The notes below the pieces were generated by a model, which was not told the DNA's origin, made no database searches, and saw nothing but the letters and a program-made list of their open reading frames with translations. From an uncultured Tateyamaria sp. (GTDB lineage Bacteria > Pseudomonadota > Alphaproteobacteria > Rhodobacterales > Rhodobacteraceae), in assembly GCA_947501275.1 (NCBI GenBank), contig CANMVD010000004.1, positions 1-64,000 on the forward strand: a DNA stretch of 64,000 bases, in the 5' to 3' direction. Numbering within the stretch: position 1 is the stretch's first letter; each line of letters opens with the position of its first letter. A program made the position numbers and the translations under genes. Of this stretch, positions 25,539 through 34,653 are shown piece after piece.

Positions 25539-27974
25539 TCATTCAGCCCACGCGCGTCGTAGATAGTCCCCAGCACTCAACAACTCTTCGTCTGCCTGCA
25601 CCTTGTTGCCCGGCGTGCGCCACAGGAATTGCTTTTCCTGATCCCAGAGCAAGCGGAATTGCGTGCGCATGTCGTCCAATTCGTCCTTTGGCATGATCCA
25701 GTTCATCCCCCCGTTGACGCAATTCACCAATACCAGCCGTTGCATGGGCACTGCGTCGGCAGAGTCCGCATAATGGCGCAGCACCTGTTCGTTGCGCAGC
25801 ACCATTGTGCCTCCACGTGCAGACAGCACCGCGTCGATTGGGCTGGTCAAAAATTCCAACCGGCCCCTTTCATCTGCAACAGCGTCCGGTTCGGGGCAAT
25901 GCTGTGTGCGTTCCGATGATGTCCCCAACTCAAACGCCCGGATCTCGATCAAAATGATGCCGGACGTGTTTTGCGCCAGCCACTTGGACAAACAGAACGG
26001 AACACGGTTGCCCCGAACGTCGCGTCGGTCTGCGTGGAATGAACACACGTCCCCATCACTTCCGAACAGCCCGGTAATGAGCGAGACGCCGTAATTGTCG
26101 TAATATCCTGCATCAACAACCCGGCGGCGTGGGTTGGATGGCAAGGACACCGCAGGTGAAATGTAGGGAAAGGTTGCGTTCATTCGCGCAGCTGTCGCCA
26201 TGCTGAAAGTGCCACGTGCACAGGGAAAAGCGCGGTGAAATTCAACGATCTCACCGTTGCGCGCATCCGGTATCTCGCTCAGGCGCAGATTTGAGATCAC
26301 CAACGGTTTGCTGCTCTCTATCAGCATTGGTGAAAACAGGATTGACGGACGCCACCCTTCGGCCTCTCCTGCGCGCAACGCGCCAAAGGGCACGTCGATT
26401 GTTTCCCAATGCTTCTCAAGTACTTTACCGCGGTCCACGTCGACCCTGCCCGGAATGATCAGGCTGGGCAGGTCCTTGCGAATGATGTGCTTGGAAACGG
26501 CAGACAGACTGTCACGGGGGAACGGGTTGGCAACGGCATGAAAATAGGCGCCTTGCTGCGCCGGTCGCGCCACTGTGTTGAGCTGCGCGTTACGAATGTC
26601 TGTTTCGAGCTGCAGTTCCGTCAGCTTTTGCTGAACGGGAAAACCGTCCTGCTGCGCCATCGCCGCAAAATAGGCTGCCCCGACCATGCCCCCCGACGCG
26701 CCCGTGATAAAGCGAACGCTGCGCGCCACACCTTCGAGCGCTGGATCTGTGCGGTCCGCATAGATCAACTCGTCTAACACAAGTGATGTCCAGAAGGCGG
26801 CGCGATACGCGCCACCAGATGTCGCCACAACAACCATTTTGGGTTTTTCGCGCTGTTGGGCCGCGCGTGCATGCTCCAACCAGCCATTCATGGCATGCGC
26901 CATATCGACCGGGCCGCCCGCAAATCCGTCGGCCGCACACCCTTCGGCAAAATCGTCGAAAAAACGCGCATCCCCAGCTTCAATGTCGTAGTGCAAATCC
27001 CTGAGAGCGTAGTGATTTTCGCCTCCGGGCCCGTTGATCCCGTCAAATGTCAACTTGAACCCATCGTCACCTTTGCCAAAGGCGCTCACGAACAGGAGAA
27101 CCACAAACAGAACCGTCCCGATTTTCACAACCGGGGTTGCCGCAGACAGAAAATGGAAGAACACAAAGACCAATAGGAAGAGGCAAATAAGTGCAACACC
27201 GGGCAGCAATGAATCGACCTTCAGCATGAGATACAGACCAACCCCCATGATCCCGAAAAACAGCGCGGCTGCCGTGTCGCGCAGGTTGGCGTTCATGAAA
27301 GCGGCCTGTCGCATCGCAAATGGTGCAACCATGCGAAGCACAGGCGACGTGGTGTCTTTGAGCAAAGCATCCACAGCGTGCGGATCCTGCAACAGCACCG
27401 TTGTGGGTCCAAAGATGTTGCGGATATAGGCCATAACCCATTGCAACAATTGCAAAAGAAGCGCAAATGCGGCCCATCCGACGACCACTCCCGCTGCGGC
27501 TCTGATGATTTCACCGGGCAAGAGCGCACTGCCATCTGCCGAGTACCAACCCCAGAGCAGCACGGCATGGATAACCACGCCAAACAGCACCAGCAGGATG
27601 GTTAGGACACGAGCCCCGATCATACGCTCGTTATGAGGTTTGAAATACCACTGGAACAGTGGTGCCACGAGCATCAGCCCAACTGCCATCGCCAACACGG
27701 CGGATGTCCAGGCCGTTGGACTGCTCAGGCTGTCCCATTCCCAAAAGCGATCATGCAATTCCGGCACATCGCGAAACAGATTGGACACACCAACCCCGTC
27801 GCTGCCCATACGCACGACATTCCACAGACAAACTGCAAGCACAGCACTGCCCCAATATCGCGGCAGGACAAATTCAGTCAAAAACCCTGAGATCTTGCGC
27901 CACAACGGACTGTGTTGGGCTGTCTTTTCAGGTGCAGTTGTGGGCGGAACAGACTCCGATTTTGCATCAGACAT
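25539..27974 (-). CDS. Membrane-anchored patatin-like phospholipase
   Basis: 811 aa. The first ~330 residues contain about seven hydrophobic segments (for example starting near residues 42, 83, 120, 160, 240 and 262). The C-terminal half has the patatin signature: an oxyanion-type VVVATSGGAYRAAFW, the nucleophile elbow GASGG (FITGASGGMVGAAYF) and the catalytic Asp in VVDAGYYDNYG. It should hydrolyse membrane lipid acyl chains, with the catalytic domain attached to a multi-helix membrane part. Similar large membrane patatins occur in proteobacteria with unknown substrates. It is alone on this strand, with the AT-rich divergent region to the molybdenum hydroxylase upstream. Convergent with the MepK-like gene. 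Confidence 0.82.
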   Translation of the reverse strand: MSDAKSESVPPTTAPEKTAQHSPLWRKISGFLTEFVLPRYWGSAVLAVCLWNVVRMGSDGVGVSNLFRDVPELHDRFWEWDSLSSPTAWTSAVLAMAVGLMLVAPLFQWYFKPHNERMIGARVLTILLVLFGVVIHAVLLWGWYSADGSALLPGEIIRAAAGVVVGWAAFALLLQLLQWVMAYIRNIFGPTTVLLQDPHAVDALLKDTTSPVLRMVAPFAMRQAAFMNANLRDTAAALFFGIMGVGLYLMLKVDSLLPGVALICLFLLVFVFFHFLSAATPVVKIGTVLFVVLLFVSAFGKGDDGFKLTFDGINGPGGENHYALRDLHYDIEAGDARFFDDFAEGCAADGFAGGPVDMAHAMNGWLEHARAAQQREKPKMVVVATSGGAYRAAFWTSLVLDELIYADRTDPALEGVARSVRFITGASGGMVGAAYFAAMAQQDGFPVQQKLTELQLETDIRNAQLNTVARPAQQGAYFHAVANPFPRDSLSAVSKHIIRKDLPSLIIPGRVDVDRGKVLEKHWETIDVPFGALRAGEAEGWRPSILFSPMLIESSKPLVISNLRLSEIPDARNGEIVEFHRAFPCARGTFSMATAARMNATFPYISPAVSLPSNPRRRVVDAGYYDNYGVSLITGLFGSDGDVCSFHADRRDVRGNRVPFCLSKWLAQNTSGIILIEIRAFELGTSSERTQHCPEPDAVADERGRLEFLTSPIDAVLSARGGTMVLRNEQVLRHYADSADAVPMQRLVLVNCVNGGMNWIMPKDELDDMRTQFRLLWDQEKQFLWRTPGNKVQADEELLSAGDYLRRAWAE

Positions 27975-28176
27975 GGCAAATTCAGCTTTTCAAATGGACG
28001 TCAAAAATACCCGGAAAGAGTGAGGCTGGCCTGATTTCCTGTCAAGCACGGACACACGCGCGGCGCTCAAAACCGCTGCAATGCTGGATACTTCCTCATG
28101 TTTTTTGAAAAATGCTTTGCATCGTCATGCGGGAAGTGGTCCTTGTTGATGTAAAAGCCGGATCTGGGGGGATGTG

Positions 28177-31100
28177 ATGGCCGACGATACTGTGACCGGT
28201 CTGGGGGCCGGAAACACGAAGCCTGTTCAATTCATACTGAATGGCGCACACGTCACATTGGATGACGTAGCGCCTCATGCGTTGCTGATAGACTACCTGC
28301 ATCAGCCGGATGTCGGCCTTGCCGGACCCAAACTGGTATGCGGAGAAGCCGGGTGCGGCGCGTGCACAGTGATGGAAACATCGTGGGACCCGATTTCAGA
28401 AACCTTCGTCAAGCGGGCCATCAATTCTTGCGTGCGTCCTGTCGCATCGCTCGACGGCGCGGTGATAACCACCACCGAAGGGTTGGGATCGACCCGCACG
28501 GCGATGGATCCTGTCCAATATGCCCTCGCCGCGCATAACGGATCACAGTGCGGATTTTGTTCTGCCGGTTTTGTCATGAACATGCATACTTTGCTGGAAA
28601 ACAATCCCGGTGGTGTCAGCGAAGCAGCGATCGAGCAAAACTTTGACGGGCACATTTGTCGCTGTACCGGGTATCGCCCGATCCTCGATGGATTCAAAAC
28701 ATTTGCTGATGACTATACGCCGCAACTCACTCCGCAACCCGTTGAGATTGCAGATGATTATGCCCCGCTGGTCAAAGATCTGGAAAGCCCGGCACCGCCG
28801 CCTGCGCAATTTCAGGGGTATATGAAAACCCCAAATCTGGCGTATTACACCAACGGGTCCGAAACATTCGTTCGTGCAACGGATCACGCGACACTGTCTG
28901 AAATCATGACCAGCTTTGACCCGGTGTCAGGTGGCCGCAGGTTGGTGTCAGGCAATACCAGCATCGGCATATACAAGCCCCTCTCGGTCTATAACGAAAA
29001 GCCGGTGGCGCCGCGCACGCTGATCGACATTTCGCGCGTGCCAGAGTTGATGGGTGTGTCGGAAAACGCCCTGAACGGAGACCAAGAACCGCCGGTTCTG
29101 GAAATCAACGCCGGCACAACGCTGAGCCAGTTGATCGCGTTCCTCGAGGACCAAATCGCCACGCAGCCCGCGGCGCATGTGCGTGCATATGCGGGCATGT
29201 TGCGTCACCTCAAGGTCGTGGCCAATCATCAGGTGCGCGAGGTGGCCACAGTGGGCGGCAACATCGCCATGGCCGTCAATTACGGGTTCATGTCGGATGT
29301 GATCGTGCTGCTCGCGGCGTTGCGCACCAGCGTTACCTACACAACCTTCCGTCCCACCAACGACACGGCTTCAGATTACGTGCTGAACCTGCCATCGCAT
29401 GACACGGGCAATGTGCTTTACAGCAAATTCCATGCCACGACCGGTCTTGGGCCAGACTGGTACTTTTCCAGTCACAAGGTGCGCGCGCGGCCTGACAACG
29501 CCCATGCCCTGGTCAACAATGCGCTTTCCGTCAAGATCGAAGATGGGCGGATCAGTAGTATTGTTATCATTTACAATGGCTTGAGGCCCGATCTTGATAA
29601 CGGAACGCTACGCTCAGTTGGGGGCAATCCGGCGTTTCGTGCCGTTCAGATGATCGAACTTGAAGGCGCGCTGCATGGGCGTGGCTGGGACAATGAAACC
29701 CTTCAAATCGGGCTCGCCGCGCTGGAAAAGGAGCTTGACCAGATCATCCCCACGGACCTCGCACCAGTAGAGACCGTGCCATGGTCCTACCGCCGTTCGT
29801 TGGCGCGCACCCTGTTCTTCAAGGCATTTGTCGAAATCGCGGAACAATTGGGAACTGACCTGAGCAGCGCAGACAAAAGTGCGGCAGGCCCCATTGCACG
29901 CGGCGTGTCCGGTGGACGTCAAAGCTACAACGATTACCCGGACGAATTGCCCCTGTCCGCGCCAATGCTCAAGCTGTCAGCCTTCATGCAGACGACAGGC
30001 GAAGCGGAATACGTCCAGACGCAGAAAACGCCGCCGGACACTTGGGAAGCGGCGTATGTGTATTCGCGCGCGGCACTGGGCACCTTCCGGTTCTGCAATC
30101 TCAAGGGAGAGACCTGCGGACCACAGGACGTTGTGCGCGAATTGCAGGCCGAGGGCTTCGACAAGCTGCTGGGGATTGTCACCTATGATGATGTGCCCAA
30201 CAAGACCGGCAACTGGGCTGGCATGGGTCTCGACGAGCCGATCTTTGTGCCCGCTGAAGGCGCAGACATCCCCGAGGGCATTCTGAAGCTGGCACAGGAA
30301 CAATCGACGTTCCAGCCAACGGCCTTTACTTCTTCTGGCGCGCCGTTGGCTCTGATCTTTGCAAAAACACGCGAGGATGCCCGCCAATTGGCGGCCTTTA
30401 TCCGGTACAACCACGTTGTTGAAACGCCCCTGCCCGACCCGCTTGTGACATTGGATGCGGCCATTGCCGCTGGATCCGAATTCACAAATCTGCCCCCTAC
30501 CAATCCGACCATGGAGCGGATCGAAAGCATCACGCGCCCGGGCAGCAATACCAAATGGCTTGACGACCCATCCATCGGCATGACGGGCTGTACATCCGTG
30601 GCTGGCACACACCGGACAGGCGCGCAGAACCATTTTTATCTGGAGACTCAGACGACGCTGGCTGTGCCGGGCGAAAATGGTGCGATGACGGTGCATGCCT
30701 CGACGCAGAACCTCGCAGACAACCAGTACGGGGCGGCGCACGCGCTTGGCGTGTCCGCCAACAAGGTCGCCGTCAAAATGATCCGGGCGGGTGGTGGATT
30801 TGGCGGCAAGCAAATGCGCACCGCCTTCACATCAACCGCCGCCTCTGTGGCTGCCGCTGCATTGAACCGGCCTGTGCGCCTGATGCTGGATCGAAACACG
30901 AATCTGATCATGCAAGGCAACCGTCACCCGTTTGAGGCCGATTACCACGCGGCCGTGTCCCCGAACGGACGGATTCAGGGGTTGCGTGTCGACTTCCGCT
31001 CTGACGGGGGCTGTACCTACGACATTTCGTTCAACATCATGGATTTCGTGCAGCTTCTGGCGGAAAATGTCTATGACCTACGCACATGGAGAACGACCGG

Positions 31101-32754
31101 CAAGGTATTCAGAACAAACAAGATTTCCTCAACTGCCTATCGCGGTTTCGGCATCATCCAATGTATGAACATCATGGAAGGGATCATTGCGCATATTGCC
31201 CATGATATGGGCATGTCGGTGGAAGATGTGCGCGCCCAGAACCTATATGTGCGCGGGCGTCCCGTTTCGGGTCCTTTCCGGATCACGAACCAGACGCTGG
31301 ACGCGTTGACGACGATGAACGTTCTTTCGGATACCGATCTCAGCAGCCTTGCGACACTGGCGGGTCAGGATTTTCAGACAGAAACAGAATTTCGTGAGCG
31401 ACTTCAGGCGACACTGGATCTGAGCCCGGCGCAACTGCTGATCATTCTGGACATGGCCACGCTGGCCCACGGCTTTACGCCGTACATGCAGCCGCTGGAC
31501 AAGTTCAACCTCGACACGACCTACCTCGCCATGGTGCGTGACCCGGACTATGCCGCGCGACAACAAGCGGTCGCAGAGTTCAACGCCACGCACCGATGGA
31601 AGAAACGTGGTCTCTATTCGATGCCGCTGAAATACGGCAATGCGTTCACCGGCCCGCGTGGGGCGCTGAACCAGGGCGGGGCCTATGTGGTGGCTTATTC
31701 TGACGATGGGTCAGTGTTGGTGCGCCATGGCGGCGTTGAATTGGGCCAGGGCATTCAAACGCAGATGGCGCAGATTGCAGCCCAGACCCTTGGCATCCCG
31801 CTCGACAAGATCCAGATGGGATCGACCACCACCGAAGTGATTGGGGATGCAGCACCAACTGCGGCATCAACCGCCTCTGATCTGAATGGCGGGGCTGTCG
31901 AAATGGCGTGTCGTGATCTGCGCTCTCGGCTGGAGGATTTCTGCCGCACGCTCGAGCAATACAGTTTTCGCGATGTCCAGACCAACAGGACACCCTCAGA
32001 GGCCGGGTACAAATCGATGGTCGAGGCCGTCGTCCTGAACTGGCGTACCCGGTGGTCCGAAGTGTGGGATATGGTGGTGTCGCTGGCGTTTCAGAACCGG
32101 ATCAACCTGGCTGCAAGTGCACGGTATGCTGTACCGGATTACTCGGCAGTGGATGGGCGCCACCCGATAGGCAATCCGTTCCTTTATCACCTCTATTCCG
32201 CGGCCATCTCCGAGGTCGAGTTGGATGTGTTGACGGGTGAGTGGAATTTTGTGCGTGCGGACATCCGGGGCGATATCGGCAAATCGCTCAACCCATTGCT
32301 GGATGTGGGCCAGATCGAAGGTGCCTTTATTCAGGGGCTTGGCTATCTGACCACCGAGGAGATGTTGTGGCAAACCCCTGATCAGGCCCCGATTGAAGGG
32401 TTCGAGAACGGGGCGCTGCTGACGTATGGGACGTGGGCTTACAAACCGCCCACTATCAACTCGATCCCCGAAGACTTCCGCGTTCACATCGTTGACAACA
32501 CCGCCACCCAAGCCACCGGCATGAACGAGACCGGCCCCGCCCCTGCAGACAGTGGCGTTAAAGCCTCCAAGGGGGCCAGCGAATTCGCCCTCGTTCTCGC
32601 CAATTCAGCCTTTTATGCGTTGCACGCAGCCGTCACCGCAGCGCGCAAGGATGCTGGTTTGACGGAATGGGCACAGATTGACGCGCCCGCAACCGTGCCA
32701 CGCCTACAAATGGCATGTGCCCCTGATCCAAGCCGCTTTTCCCTGAAACACTAA
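28177..32754 (+). CDS. Single-chain molybdenum hydroxylase, xanthine dehydrogenase/aldehyde oxidase family
   Basis: 1525 aa; ATG at 28177 with GGGGGG upstream (a GTG one codon earlier is possible). One chain carries all cofactor domains, as in eukaryotic xanthine dehydrogenase, while most bacteria use two or three subunits. In order: [2Fe-2S] (CGEAGCGACT), second [2Fe-2S] (CGFCSAGF, then CRCTGYRP), FAD domain (GGNIAMAVNYG), and the molybdopterin domains (STQN, GGGFGGK, STAYRGFG, ELGQGIQTQM). The catalytic Glu is kept (E1469, in SKGASEF). By comparison with bovine XDH from memory, Glu802 is Gln (Q879) and Arg880 is Tyr (Y948), while both pocket Phe are kept. An insertion of about 70 residues precedes RWKKRGL. 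This argues against plain xanthine oxidation. It heads a plus-strand cluster to 39.7 kb. Confidence 0.9.
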   Translation: MADDTVTGLGAGNTKPVQFILNGAHVTLDDVAPHALLIDYLHQPDVGLAGPKLVCGEAGCGACTVMETSWDPISETFVKRAINSCVRPVASLDGAVITTTEGLGSTRTAMDPVQYALAAHNGSQCGFCSAGFVMNMHTLLENNPGGVSEAAIEQNFDGHICRCTGYRPILDGFKTFADDYTPQLTPQPVEIADDYAPLVKDLESPAPPPAQFQGYMKTPNLAYYTNGSETFVRATDHATLSEIMTSFDPVSGGRRLVSGNTSIGIYKPLSVYNEKPVAPRTLIDISRVPELMGVSENALNGDQEPPVLEINAGTTLSQLIAFLEDQIATQPAAHVRAYAGMLRHLKVVANHQVREVATVGGNIAMAVNYGFMSDVIVLLAALRTSVTYTTFRPTNDTASDYVLNLPSHDTGNVLYSKFHATTGLGPDWYFSSHKVRARPDNAHALVNNALSVKIEDGRISSIVIIYNGLRPDLDNGTLRSVGGNPAFRAVQMIELEGALHGRGWDNETLQIGLAALEKELDQIIPTDLAPVETVPWSYRRSLARTLFFKAFVEIAEQLGTDLSSADKSAAGPIARGVSGGRQSYNDYPDELPLSAPMLKLSAFMQTTGEAEYVQTQKTPPDTWEAAYVYSRAALGTFRFCNLKGETCGPQDVVRELQAEGFDKLLGIVTYDDVPNKTGNWAGMGLDEPIFVPAEGADIPEGILKLAQEQSTFQPTAFTSSGAPLALIFAKTREDARQLAAFIRYNHVVETPLPDPLVTLDAAIAAGSEFTNLPPTNPTMERIESITRPGSNTKWLDDPSIGMTGCTSVAGTHRTGAQNHFYLETQTTLAVPGENGAMTVHASTQNLADNQYGAAHALGVSANKVAVKMIRAGGGFGGKQMRTAFTSTAASVAAAALNRPVRLMLDRNTNLIMQGNRHPFEADYHAAVSPNGRIQGLRVDFRSDGGCTYDISFNIMDFVQLLAENVYDLRTWRTTGKVFRTNKISSTAYRGFGIIQCMNIMEGIIAHIAHDMGMSVEDVRAQNLYVRGRPVSGPFRITNQTLDALTTMNVLSDTDLSSLATLAGQDFQTETEFRERLQATLDLSPAQLLIILDMATLAHGFTPYMQPLDKFNLDTTYLAMVRDPDYAARQQAVAEFNATHRWKKRGLYSMPLKYGNAFTGPRGALNQGGAYVVAYSDDGSVLVRHGGVELGQGIQTQMAQIAAQTLGIPLDKIQMGSTTTEVIGDAAPTAASTASDLNGGAVEMACRDLRSRLEDFCRTLEQYSFRDVQTNRTPSEAGYKSMVEAVVLNWRTRWSEVWDMVVSLAFQNRINLAASARYAVPDYSAVDGRHPIGNPFLYHLYSAAISEVELDVLTGEWNFVRADIRGDIGKSLNPLLDVGQIEGAFIQGLGYLTTEEMLWQTPDQAPIEGFENGALLTYGTWAYKPPTINSIPEDFRVHIVDNTATQATGMNETGPAPADSGVKASKGASEFALVLANSAFYALHAAVTAARKDAGLTEWAQIDAPATVPRLQMACAPDPSRFSLKH

Positions 32755-32779
32755 ATCAAAACACTTTAAGGAGACCCCG

Positions 32780-33781
32780 ATGACCAAGATACCATTGCTC
32801 GTGACACATGATGGCTCCGTCGACGAATTTGCGTCAATTGCGCTGTTGTGTGGATCTGATTTCCTCGCAAACTACGACCTGCAAGGGATTGTCGTCATCA
32901 ATGGAGACACGCTTGGCGTACCGGCATATTGGTGCACGAAACGGATCCTAAACATGTGCGGTCAGGGCCATGTGCCTGTTGGGCTGAGTGCTGCGCGTGC
33001 CGTCAACGGATTTCCGTGGGCATATCGCCAATTCCCGCTAATCCTGAACACATTGCCCGCGCTGCCCGAGATGCCTGGGCTGGAAGACGCAGATATTGTC
33101 GATGGTGATCACCTTTTGGCGGACATCATGACAAATGCGGAGGAAGGCGCTTTGGCGGTGCTGAACCTTGGAGGGCTGACGCCATTTGCGCAGGTAGCGG
33201 GCGATCTCAACATGTGGAGCAAGGTCAAGTGCATGTACTGGATGGGTGGGGTCATCGGGGACACCGTGCCCGGCAACATTGATCCCGGCATTGTTCCCGG
33301 CGCACCTGAACATTCCGAGTGGAATGTCTTTTTCGATCCCGGCGCGGTCCAGACGGTTTACAATGAAATGTTGCCTGCGCCGATCTATCAATTCCCGCTT
33401 AACGTCACGAATGACTACCCCAACTCTGCCGAGTGGGTGCGCAGCAGCCTGAACCCGTCGGCCAATGCCGGACACCGTGTGGTGAACTTTCTGGCCAACG
33501 CCTATGCAGCCGTCGTGCCACAGGGTGGTGCGTCGCTGTGGGATGTTGTCACAACGATCGGGCTGATGAACACGGGCTCTTCCGCAGGTGTGACGTTCTT
33601 TGGCTACGAGGCCCATGACGTTCATGTTGGTACGCAATACGGGCCAAATGAGGGGCGCATCATCACTTCGACCAGTGGCGGAGGCCGACGGATCAACGTC
33701 GCGACCAAGAACGCGCCTGTCGAAACTGTACACGGCTACGCGCTCGGTCAGTGGGAAAGCATCCCGAACTTTGAAGGTTGA
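32780..33781 (+). CDS. Inosine-uridine nucleoside hydrolase-like protein
   Basis: 333 aa. The fold is suggested by the N-terminal LLVTHDGSVDEFASIALL, ALAVLNLGGLTPFAQ and VKCMYWMGGV, the calcium-site-like FPLNVTND and the late WDVVTTIGL. The family hydrolyses N-glycosidic bonds of ribonucleosides using Ca2+ bound by a DxDPGxDD motif; here that motif is THDGSVDE, so two of the usual acidic residues are changed. No signal peptide, so cytoplasmic. It starts 25 nt after the hydroxylase gene (AAGGAG ribosome site) and is probably cotranscribed. It could release a base for the hydroxylase, but the altered motif leaves the activity open. Confidence 0.72.
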   Translation: MTKIPLLVTHDGSVDEFASIALLCGSDFLANYDLQGIVVINGDTLGVPAYWCTKRILNMCGQGHVPVGLSAARAVNGFPWAYRQFPLILNTLPALPEMPGLEDADIVDGDHLLADIMTNAEEGALAVLNLGGLTPFAQVAGDLNMWSKVKCMYWMGGVIGDTVPGNIDPGIVPGAPEHSEWNVFFDPGAVQTVYNEMLPAPIYQFPLNVTNDYPNSAEWVRSSLNPSANAGHRVVNFLANAYAAVVPQGGASLWDVVTTIGLMNTGSSAGVTFFGYEAHDVHVGTQYGPNEGRIITSTSGGGRRINVATKNAPVETVHGYALGQWESIPNFEG

Positions 33782-33808
33782 GGCAGGGACCAAATGAAAG
33801 GACAGACA

Positions 33809-34546
33809 ATGCGCCATTGGATACGTTGCATTGTGATCGCGACCGGTCTGATCTGGGCGGCCACGCTGCACGCAACCGAAATCACCATGACGTTCGGGGA
33901 TTCCACGCCTCCATATGCGTTTTCGGACACCGGTGTCGGCCTCGAAGTCGATATCGTGCGTGAGGCCCTTGCTCACAGTGGGTACACGCTTGTGCCGAAC
34001 TTCGTGCCTGCTGCGCGCGTAGAGCGGCAGTTCAAGCAAGGGCTGGTGGACGCGGCTTCAAAAGATCCAGTGCGTATTCTGGAGGGGCCGGATGCACATT
34101 ACGGCGCGGTTTCTGTGGAATACTTTGACGTGCTGATTACCCTGAGCGCAGATGATCTGACACTGGACACGCCTGCCAATCTGGATGGCCTCAAGGTGAT
34201 GGCGTTTCAGAATGCCTGGAAGTTTTTTCCCGAATGGCTTGAGCCTGTGCGGGATGACGCGCGCTACAGCCAGACACCGAACCAGCTTGAACAAGTGCGT
34301 GCGTTAATCAGTGGCTTGGTGGATGTTGTGGTGGCTGATCGAAACATTTTCAACTACCACGCCCGGCAATGGGCAACAGAAAGCGGATCGACGTTGCCGC
34401 CGCTCAAATACACGGCCTTTCAGGCTCCGCTGGAGGTGCGCCCGGTCTTTAGGGATGCCGCTATTCGCGACGCATTCAATGCCGGTCTCGCCCACCTGAA
34501 ATCCACAGGCCGCTATGATGAACTTGTGAACCAGTACTTGAATTGA
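33809..34546 (+). CDS. Family-3 extracellular solute-binding protein (copy 1)
   Basis: 245 aa. Signal peptide MRHWIRCIVIATGLIWAATL with cleavage near LHA. The mature part (EITMTFGDSTPPYAFSDTG, VDIVREALAHSGY, VVADRNIFNYHA, FNAGLAHLKSTGRYDELVNQ) is a polar-amino-acid type periplasmic-binding protein (PF00497-like). I prefer the ATG at 33809 (AAAGGA upstream) over 33794, but both are possible. There is no lipobox. No ABC permease or ATPase is nearby. It shares an ancestor with the next gene and sits just before a membrane histidine kinase, so it may present ligand to a sensor rather than a transporter. Confidence 0.85.
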   Translation: MRHWIRCIVIATGLIWAATLHATEITMTFGDSTPPYAFSDTGVGLEVDIVREALAHSGYTLVPNFVPAARVERQFKQGLVDAASKDPVRILEGPDAHYGAVSVEYFDVLITLSADDLTLDTPANLDGLKVMAFQNAWKFFPEWLEPVRDDARYSQTPNQLEQVRALISGLVDVVVADRNIFNYHARQWATESGSTLPPLKYTAFQAPLEVRPVFRDAAIRDAFNAGLAHLKSTGRYDELVNQYLN

Positions 34547-34550
34547 AAAT

Positions 34551-34630
34551 GTCACGCAGTTGTGACGGGCAAGTTGCCCCAAACCGATGACCATCAGGCG
34601 CAAAGGCTCTTATACCACAAGAGCGCCTGA
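34551..34630 (+). repeat. Nested stem-loops in the leader of the second solute-binding protein gene
   Basis: Three inverted repeats fill the gap between the two paralogous binding-protein genes. GTCAC (34551-34555) pairs with GTGAC (34562-34566), followed by GGGC/GCCC (34567-34579). A larger one has TCAGGCG (34594-34600) paired with CGCCTGA (34624-34630), enclosing CTCTT (34607-34611) and AAGAG (34619-34623). The last ends 24 nt before the ATG of copy 2. They may act as mRNA processing or stability structures; no U-run follows. Confidence 0.6.
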
Positions 34631-34653
34631 ACCGAACGATGAGGGACTATGAG

